Shown piece after piece: positions 58,402-64,000 of a stretch of 64,000 nt of DNA. The DNA lies in assembly GCF_009455635.1 (NCBI RefSeq), contig NZ_QPER01000001.1, positions 3,286,001 to 3,350,000 on the forward strand, read 5' to 3'. This DNA comes from Paraburkholderia agricolaris. Its GTDB lineage: Bacteria > Pseudomonadota > Gammaproteobacteria > Burkholderiales > Burkholderiaceae. Numbering within the stretch: the stretch's first letter is position 1; each line of letters opens with the position of its first letter. The position numbers and the translations under genes are program-made. The notes beneath the pieces were generated by a model that was not told the DNA's origin, ran no database searches, and saw only the letters and a program-made list of their open reading frames with translations.

Positions 58402-60376
58402 GGCGGTTCTCCCACGGCATCCTGTTCACCGGCTCGAGCGGAGACGGAGCCGATTGCATCGATTGGCCTGACGGCTTCGCTTGCGCCGCCTGGCCAGCCG
58501 GCAGCAACGCCGCGCCGACCTGCGACTGCACGGCTATGGCCGTCGCAGGCGCCGCCATCGACGCGCGCGCCAGTTGGCTCGTCAAATCCGGCGCTACGTC
58601 GCCGCCCGACGCGCGCTTCATGCGCGGCGTGATGAGAATCAGCCGCACGAGCCGCTCGTGAGTGGTCTCGGTGGAACGGAACAGCGCACCGACATACGGC
58701 ACATCGCCTAGCCACGGCACCTTCGAGGTGCTGCTCTCGCTGCGTTCGTATTGGTAGCCGCCGATCAGCAAACTTTCGCCGTCGCGCACCACGGCCTGTG
58801 TCACGATCGAATGGTTGTCGACCTTTGGAATCCCATCCACCGACATCGTCGAGTTGAAGCCGCCGTCCTCGATCTGGATATTCAGGCGGATGCTGCTGCG
58901 CGCGTCGCCGGTCGCTTCGACACTCGGCGTCACTTTCAGCGTGAGCCCCACGTCGATATTGAACAGATCGACGTCCTGATTGCCCGCGACCCGCACGTAC
59001 ACCGAACTGCGCGAGGTCAACACCGCCTCGGTGTTGTTCAGCGTCAGCACCTGCGGACGTGAGAGCACGCGCGCCTTGCCGGCGTCCTCGAGTGCGTGAA
59101 GCTGGGCGAACAGGTACTGCGCCGAATTGCCGACGAGCGTCGCGAGATTCAACCCGCTGGCGGCGCTGGCGGGAGTCAGCAACCCCGGATTGCCGAAGCT
59201 CACCGGTGCGTTCATGGTCCCGGAGGCACCATTGATGCGCCCGCTCGCGCCGCCCCACTGCACGCCGAGCGAACGCGCCGCGCTGGACGACACGTCGATC
59301 ACCACCGCATCGATCTCGACCAGCTCCTGCGGCTGATCCAGCATCGCGATCGCGCGTTCGTAATTCGGCATCATCGAAGCGAGGTCGTTGACGACCACCG
59401 AATTGGTGCGCGGATCGGCAAGGATGTTGCGCCGCGCGGGCGTCGCCGCCGGCGGCGCAGTCTGGGCATTCTGCGCGCCCGGCAGCGGCGGCGCGCTGTG
59501 GGTATCACTGTCGTCATCGCTGTCGGAGCTGGACGGCGTGCCGGCGAGACCCAGGCCGCGCAAGCTCGGCAGCGGCGGCGGCGCGCCGCGCGCATTGCGC
59601 ACCTCGGCGCGCGAGCGAGTCACGGCGGGCACGCTTGCCTGCCACGTGTCGTTCATCAGACGGCGTAGCAGCGAGGCCACGCCCGGCACCACCTGATCCT
59701 GCGAGCGCACCGTGTAGTGAATGTCTTCCGCCTGCGCGTAACGCAGCGGAAAAATCCGGATCACGGTCTGATCGAACGAAGGCTCGACCGTCGCCTGGCG
59801 TTGCGCCTTGTCGATAGCCTCAACCACCGCGTCGACGAAAATCGCAGGACCGGCCACGCGCGCGGTGGTCGGCGAGTAGCGGACCGGCAGACGGGCGTCG
59901 TCGAGATCGAGGTTGCGCAGCAACGAAGCGACCGCGTCGCGGGTCAACGGCGCGAACGGGATGACACGACTGCGCACGCCGGCCGCGCTTGTGACGTGCA
60001 TCGCCCTGCCGTCGAAATACCAGACCAGACCGTAGGCCTCGACCAGTTGCGCGAACACATTGCCCGGCGCGTCGTCGAAACGGCCGTTGACGACACCCTT
60101 GACGTCGCGGCCAATGTCCGCGGTCAGCCCTTCCACCGCGAGTACGTCGCGCAGCACGTCGGGCAACGGCGCGCCGTTCACCGCGTAGTGCATGGTGGCG
60201 CCTCGCCATACGGGCATGGCGGCGGGGGCTGCCGACACCAGCAACGCCGCCAGAACCGCCGCCACCGCAAGCTGGCCGGCGAGATGACGCACGGCCCGGG
60301 CCGCGGGCGGCGGCGAGCAGGCAGGTCGGCCACCGCCTTTCCTTCTGGTCGAATCACTGCGCAACATCATATGCAT
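58391..60376 (-). CDS. sctC: T3SS outer-membrane secretin SctC
   Basis: A 661-residue secretin. After a signal helix (AVAAVLAALLVSAAPAAMPV) come the N0/N1 domains (GAPLPDVLRDVLAVEGLTAD), N3 with a Pro/Asp/Ser-rich insert (around 280-330), and the secretin barrel. The barrel holds SRPQVLTLNNTEAVL and VPWLGDVPYVGALF, the diagnostic secretin box. Start 60376 is chosen over a GTG six codons earlier because AGGA lies 8 nt ahead. It is the first main gene of the sct operon. Confidence 0.94.
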   Translation of the reverse strand: MHMMLRSDSTRRKGGGRPACSPPPAARAVRHLAGQLAVAAVLAALLVSAAPAAMPVWRGATMHYAVNGAPLPDVLRDVLAVEGLTADIGRDVKGVVNGRFDDAPGNVFAQLVEAYGLVWYFDGRAMHVTSAAGVRSRVIPFAPLTRDAVASLLRNLDLDDARLPVRYSPTTARVAGPAIFVDAVVEAIDKAQRQATVEPSFDQTVIRIFPLRYAQAEDIHYTVRSQDQVVPGVASLLRRLMNDTWQASVPAVTRSRAEVRNARGAPPPLPSLRGLGLAGTPSSSDSDDDSDTHSAPPLPGAQNAQTAPPAATPARRNILADPRTNSVVVNDLASMMPNYERAIAMLDQPQELVEIDAVVIDVSSSAARSLGVQWGGASGRINGASGTMNAPVSFGNPGLLTPASAASGLNLATLVGNSAQYLFAQLHALEDAGKARVLSRPQVLTLNNTEAVLTSRSSVYVRVAGNQDVDLFNIDVGLTLKVTPSVEATGDARSSIRLNIQIEDGGFNSTMSVDGIPKVDNHSIVTQAVVRDGESLLIGGYQYERSESSTSKVPWLGDVPYVGALFRSTETTHERLVRLILITPRMKRASGGDVAPDLTSQLARASMAAPATAIAVQSQVGAALLPAGQAAQAKPSGQSMQSAPSPLEPVNRMPWENRRDR

Positions 60377-60548
60377 TGGAAAATTCCTGGCCACGTTTAT
60401 TGACTACGTCAGCCATGAATTTAATGGCCCCGACAAAATCGCGGTCATATACATGTACGACAAAGAGCGGCGACACAGCGAAATGCCGTCCGATTAAATT
60501 TTTCTTGATCAAAAACAAAAAAACCTCTTGAACGGCCTTTAAATTCAT
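60354..60548 (-). CDS. Small unknown protein ahead of sctC
   Basis: A 64-codon frame (MNLKAVQEVFLFLIKKNLIG at the start) overlaps the start of sctC by 23 nt in the same direction. It is rich in Phe, Val and Lys, with AT-rich codons unlike the sct genes. No clear ribosome site is seen. It may be a small T3SS-associated gene or leader peptide at the head of the operon, or non-coding. Family unknown. Confidence 0.35.
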   Translation of the reverse strand: MNLKAVQEVFLFLIKKNLIGRHFAVSPLFVVHVYDRDFVGAIKFMADVVNKRGQEFSNAYDVAQ

Positions 60549-60788
60549 TTCGCATATCCAGAAAATAAGACATTCATCGATTTATTAACGTCGTATCCCT
60601 GTATGACCCATTAGGCACTCCATAAGATGAAGATTGGCGAACTGCCACTCACTTCGTCCAGACATGCGAAACATCCGGTTCTATTTATCTCGTAAATTTA
60701 GCGATAACAATAAAAGCCTTGCGGCAGGAGTTGGCTTCATCGCATTACCCGTCGTCGCGTGTTCATGCATTCCTACACGCGAACGCCT

Positions 60789-61109
60789 ATGCGGATGACA
60801 GAGTATTGCAACTTCACTCCCGCGCTGGCACGGCCACGACTGCGCTCCATACGTATCAACGGACTCGCAACCTGTCTGCGGCTGGAAGAAGTCTATTGGC
60901 GAATCATTGAAGAAATTGCCCGCCAGAAATCCATGTCGGTGGGGAAATTGATTTCTCAATGGGCACGCGAAATTGATTTGACGCAGGAGACGGTCTGCAA
61001 CTTCACCGGCCTGATACGCATTATTTGCGTCACCCAATTACTTGACAAAAAACATCCAATCAATCCGGAAGCAATCGATCCCGACGCCTTGCGGAATCCG
61101 CCTCAATAA
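60789..61109 (+). CDS. Ribbon-helix-helix (RHH_4-like) protein next to the T3SS
   Basis: About 106 residues. The core RLRSIRINGLATCLRLEEVYW, then EIARQKSMSVGKLISQWARE, matches the Ribbon-helix-helix RHH_4 pattern (basic strand, aromatic-rich helix, second helix). The DNA-binding strand is residues about 12-18. It is divergent from the sctC operon and directly ahead of the harpin-like gene, so it is a candidate local regulator. The start is uncertain (60759, 60789 or 60795), as no strong ribosome site is present. Confidence 0.7.
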   Translation: MRMTEYCNFTPALARPRLRSIRINGLATCLRLEEVYWRIIEEIARQKSMSVGKLISQWAREIDLTQETVCNFTGLIRIICVTQLLDKKHPINPEAIDPDALRNPPQ

Positions 61110-61133
61110 CCCAGAAGGAGATTTATCGAAAAA

Positions 61134-61164
61134 TTGAAAAAGACTGATCCGTTAGCTTTATAAA
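61134..61164 (+). promoter_or_regulatory. Possible sigma-70-like promoter of the harpin-like gene
   Basis: TTGAAA (61134-61139) and TTATAA/TATAAA (61158-61164) lie 18 or 19 nt apart, about 95 nt ahead of the harpin-like ATG. A dyad TTTCGT-TTC-ACGAAA (61193-61207) follows and could bind a regulator. Confidence 0.35.
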
Positions 61165-61258
61165 AATCTTTAGCCGGCGGCTGACGCGCTATTTTCGTTT
61201 CACGAAATCGCCGCACGGCTTTTCCGGCTCGACAATGGGCCAACACAAGGATATTAGT

Positions 61259-61678
61259 ATGACGAATGCAATTGGTGACGGTGGCAACGGTATGGCTTTC
61301 GATATGGGCGCCAGCATGCCTTTCGATTTGGGCGGCGGTCCGGGCGCGCTGCAAGGCGGTATGCAGGCCGACGCGAATATCGGCGCCACGCAAATGTTCG
61401 CTCCTCCGGACGACGGCGGCGTTGGTGATATGGGCGGAGCCGGCCAGGTCGCCCGGCACGCGCCTGCGCAACAGGCCGGCGTCGCGGAGGACAATGGCGC
61501 GGCCCAAGGCGCGGGCGGCAAGAGTGGCGGCGGAGCGGACATGGCCCAGGGAATCGGCCAGATCATGGACATCATTAAACAGGCGCTCTCCGCCGCGACG
61601 CAACTGGTCTCGCCGATCCTCGGCATGATCACGTCCATGATGGGCAAGGCCGGTGGCACGGGCGGCGGCGGCGCCTGA
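61259..61678 (+). CDS. Glycine-rich harpin-like protein
   Basis: A 139-residue protein with AAGGA 8 nt ahead of its ATG. It is very rich in Gly and Ala, contains no Cys, and is hydrophilic except for an amphipathic C-terminal stretch (GQIMDIIKQALSAATQLVSP, then LGMITSMMGKAGG). These are the classical compositional traits of harpins secreted by plant-associated T3SS. It has no signal peptide. I do not recognise a precise family (HrpN, HrpZ, PopA or HopA1 sequence is not evident), so the call rests on composition and T3SS position. Confidence 0.6.
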   Translation: MTNAIGDGGNGMAFDMGASMPFDLGGGPGALQGGMQADANIGATQMFAPPDDGGVGDMGGAGQVARHAPAQQAGVAEDNGAAQGAGGKSGGGADMAQGIGQIMDIIKQALSAATQLVSPILGMITSMMGKAGGTGGGGA

Positions 61679-62145
61679 GCGGGGCGCTCCACGCGAGCTT
61701 GACTCGCGCTGAACGCAGCCGGCCGCCGCATGGGTCGCCGGGTCATCCAATAAACCAGTCGGCTGCGCCCGCTCTGACCCGGACCTCCGCTTGAACCACT
61801 ACGCCCGACTTCTCATTACCTTGATGTCGCGGGGCGGCAGCAATGTTGGAATCGGCAAGTCCATTGTCGAATTAGCTCCCGCCCCCGCTGTTCGCGCTAC
61901 CGCGCTTCGCGATCGCCATCGCGGTGGCGTGGCCCGTGCTGCGCCTCGCGAAGGTGCAGCGCGCCGCAGCAAATTCATCCGACGCTGTACAATAGCGCGC
62001 CTGACGCGAGCTTCTCCGGCCTCCCTGGCCGCGTACTGCGCCGTCTGCGCCCTGGTTTGCGTGCTCGACCGCGCGTTTGATTTGCGCGTCGGGACAGCGC
62101 ATTTAGTCCGTGTTCCGTCACCTGCGTTTCATCTGACTCTTACCT
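61679..62145. other. 467-nt non-coding stretch
   Basis: No credible gene is seen. A short dyad CGCGAG-CTTGA-CTCGCG (61692-61708) just past the harpin-like stop may help end its transcript. The rest is GC-rich and contains the promoter region of the UPF0114 gene. Confidence 0.4.
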
Positions 62146-62754
62146 ATGTCCGCTCCGCGACCCGACTCCGCCCGTCAGCGCCGCCCGATGCGCCCGCTGC
62201 CCGTCATCATCTTCATGAGCCGCTGGCTGCAGGTGCCGCTATACCTGGGGCTGATCGTCGCCCAGGCGGTCTACGTCGTCCTGTTCCTGAAAGAGGTCTG
62301 GCATCTGGTCAGCGCGTCCATGACGCTCGACGAAACCAACATCATGCTGGTGGTACTCGGCCTGATCGACGTGGTGATGATCTCGAACCTGCTGATCATG
62401 GTGATCATCGGCGGCTATGAAACCTTTGTGTCACGCCTCGGTGTGGAAGGTCATCCGGACGAACCGGAATGGCTCGACCACGTGAACGCCGGCGTGCTGA
62501 AGGTCAAACTGTCGATGGCGCTGATCAGTATCTCGTCGATCCATCTGTTGAAGACCTTCATCAGCCCCGACCAGAATTCGACGCACGCCATCATGTGGCA
62601 AGTGATCATTCACGTCGCGTTCCTCGTCTCGGCGCTGGTAATGGCACTGGTCGACCGCCTCACTACGCATACGCACCCGAAACATTTTCAGGAGCCCACG
62701 GCGCTGCATGTCGTGAGTTCCCACGATTCCACTCCCCTGAAGGCGCACGACTGA
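62146..62754 (+). CDS. UPF0114 (YqhA-like) inner-membrane protein
   Basis: A 202-residue membrane protein of the UPF0114/TIGR00645 family with about four helices: VPLYLGLIVAQAVYVVLFLK, MLVVLGLIDVVMISNLLIMV, LSMALISISSIHLLKTFISP and the last helix WQVIIHVAFLVSALVMALVD. The family signature GGYETFVSR is present. Its function is not established. It precedes the fumarase by 55 nt. Confidence 0.92.
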   Translation: MSAPRPDSARQRRPMRPLPVIIFMSRWLQVPLYLGLIVAQAVYVVLFLKEVWHLVSASMTLDETNIMLVVLGLIDVVMISNLLIMVIIGGYETFVSRLGVEGHPDEPEWLDHVNAGVLKVKLSMALISISSIHLLKTFISPDQNSTHAIMWQVIIHVAFLVSALVMALVDRLTTHTHPKHFQEPTALHVVSSHDSTPLKAHD

Positions 62755-62809
62755 CCGCACTGCCCTGCGTGTCGGAATAACAAGCGCCATTGTCCCCACT
62801 GAGCTAGCC

Positions 62810-64000
62810 ATGACCGTCATCAAACAGGAAGATCTGATTCAGAGCATTGCTGATTCGCTTCAGTACATCAGCTATTACCACCCGCTCGACTACATCCAGG
62901 CCTTGGGCCGCGCTTACGAGCTCGAAGAGAGCCCGGCCGCGAAGGATGCGATCGCGCAGATTCTCACCAACAGCCGCATGTGCGCCGAAGGCAAGCGCCC
63001 GATCTGCCAGGACACCGGCATCGTCACGGTGTTCGTGAAGGTCGGCATGGACGTGCGTTGGGACGGTGCGACGATGGGCGTCACCGAGATGATCAACGAA
63101 GGCGTGCGCCGCGGTTATCTGAACCCGGACAACGTGCTGCGCGCATCGATCGTGAGCCCGCCGGAAGGCGCGCGCAAGAATACGAAAGACAACACGCCGG
63201 CCGTGATCCACTACGAAATCGTGCCGGGCGACAAGGTCGACGTGCAGGTGGCGGCCAAGGGCGGCGGCTCGGAAAACAAGTCGAAGTTCGCGATGCTGAA
63301 TCCGTCGGATTCGATCGTCGACTGGATTCTGAAGACTGTGCCGACCATGGGCGCGGGCTGGTGCCCGCCGGGCATGCTCGGCATCGGCATCGGCGGCACC
63401 GCTGAGAAAGCGATGGTGATGGCGAAGGAATCGCTGATGGATCCGATCGACATTCAGGACGTGATCGCACGCGGTCCGCAAGACTGGATCGAAGAACTGC
63501 GCGTCGAACTGCACGAGAAGGTCAATGCGCTCGGGATCGGCGCGCAAGGTCTTGGCGGTCTTGCCACCGTGCTCGACGTGAAGATCATGGCCGCACCGAC
63601 GCACGCCGCGAGCAAGCCGATCGCAATCATTCCGAACTGCGCAGCGACCCGTCACGCGCACTTCACACTCGATGGTTCGGGCGTGGCGAAGCTCGAAGCA
63701 CCGTCGCTCGACGCATGGCCGAAAGTGCAGTGGGAACCGGATACGGAAAAGAGCCAGCGCGTCGATCTGAACACGCTGACGCCGGAACAAGTCGCCTCGT
63801 GGAAACCGGGCCAAACGCTGCTGCTGTCGGGCAAGATGTTGACGGGCCGCGACGCCGCGCACAAGCGCATCGCCGACATGCTCGCCAAGGGCGAAAAGCT
63901 GCCGGTCGATTTCACGAACCGCGTGATCTATTACGTCGGCCCGGTCGATCCGGTGCGCGACGAGGCAGTCGGCCCGGCAGGCCCGACCACCGCCACGCGC
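62810..64000 (+). CDS. Class I fumarate hydratase (partial, runs off the right edge)
   Basis: The first 397 codons of an iron-sulfur class I fumarase, which hydrates fumarate to malate. The start MTVIKQEDLIQSIADSLQYI is natural. Cluster ligands are visible in ICQDTGIV, GAGWCPPGMLGIG and NCAATRH; KSKFAMLNPSDS is also characteristic. No stop occurs before 64000, so the C-terminal beta domain (about 100 residues) lies outside. No frameshift is seen. Confidence 0.95.
   Translation, partial: MTVIKQEDLIQSIADSLQYISYYHPLDYIQALGRAYELEESPAAKDAIAQILTNSRMCAEGKRPICQDTGIVTVFVKVGMDVRWDGATMGVTEMINEGVRRGYLNPDNVLRASIVSPPEGARKNTKDNTPAVIHYEIVPGDKVDVQVAAKGGGSENKSKFAMLNPSDSIVDWILKTVPTMGAGWCPPGMLGIGIGGTAEKAMVMAKESLMDPIDIQDVIARGPQDWIEELRVELHEKVNALGIGAQGLGGLATVLDVKIMAAPTHAASKPIAIIPNCAATRHAHFTLDGSGVAKLEAPSLDAWPKVQWEPDTEKSQRVDLNTLTPEQVASWKPGQTLLLSGKMLTGRDAAHKRIADMLAKGEKLPVDFTNRVIYYVGPVDPVRDEAVGPAGPTTATR

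Noticed and set aside
62804..63862. Minus-strand frame opposite fumarase
   Set aside because: His/Arg-rich shadow; the plus strand encodes an unmistakable class I fumarase.

Overview
The window is GC-rich DNA, coded on both strands with short intergenic gaps. The gene families (class I fumarase, Acs, the SSS symporter with its small DUF4212-type partner, a LivM-LivG fusion, a Burkholderia-type CdiA) point to a beta-proteobacterium of the Burkholderiaceae, most like Paraburkholderia or a relative. This is inferred from gene content; no marker gene for a species call is present.

Layout. (1) 1-11812: metabolic and transport genes. They are an L-asparaginase II family enzyme, a LysR regulator divergent from an EamA exporter, a PNPOx-fold protein, an MFS exporter, a P1/DmpA-type aminopeptidase with an APC permease divergent from a LuxR regulator, two small unknowns, and an Asp/Glu-racemase-family enzyme overlapping a DadA-type D-amino acid dehydrogenase. 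(2) 12085-16734: a complete branched-chain/amino-acid ABC importer (binding protein, LivH, fused LivM-LivG, LivF), divergent from dadA. (3) 16776-37139: a leftward two-partner-secretion and contact-dependent inhibition (CDI) island ending near a tRNA-Ser. In transcription order it holds a 2864-residue CdiA with an endonuclease-like C-terminal toxin, its immunity gene, a decayed primase/tyrosine-recombinase element, an orphan CdiA-CT/immunity module, a degraded second module, a short TpsA, one TpsB and a periplasmic parvulin. (4) 37186-41883: tRNA-Ser(GGA), the symporter pair and acs. (5) 42549-61678: a type III secretion (T3SS) island. Two rightward genes (a DUF1521/MIIA self-cleaving effector candidate and an 844-residue effector candidate) lie beside an 18-gene leftward operon in the order sctC-D-E-F-G-I-J-K-L-Q-R-S-T-U-V-N-O, followed on the far side by a ribbon-helix-helix gene and a glycine-rich harpin-like protein. 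(6) 62146-64000: a UPF0114 membrane protein and the 5' part of fumarase.

Most notable: an orphan CDI toxin/immunity module with a glycine-rich C-terminal domain I do not recognise and a small membrane-protein candidate immunity; a SctU export-switch protein that stops before the normally essential NPTH autocleavage domain, in an operon with no SctP ruler; a strong internal start for a SctQ-C product; an intercistronic cUUCGg hairpin after the needle gene; and the GDPH self-cleavage motif of the NopE1-like effector candidate.

The TpsB is the only transporter of its type in the window, so it may serve both the giant CdiA and the short TpsA, with the parvulin as periplasmic chaperone. The T3SS operon is tightly coupled by ATGA and TGATG overlaps. 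No translocator, tip, gatekeeper (SctW) or ruler (SctP) gene was recognised.
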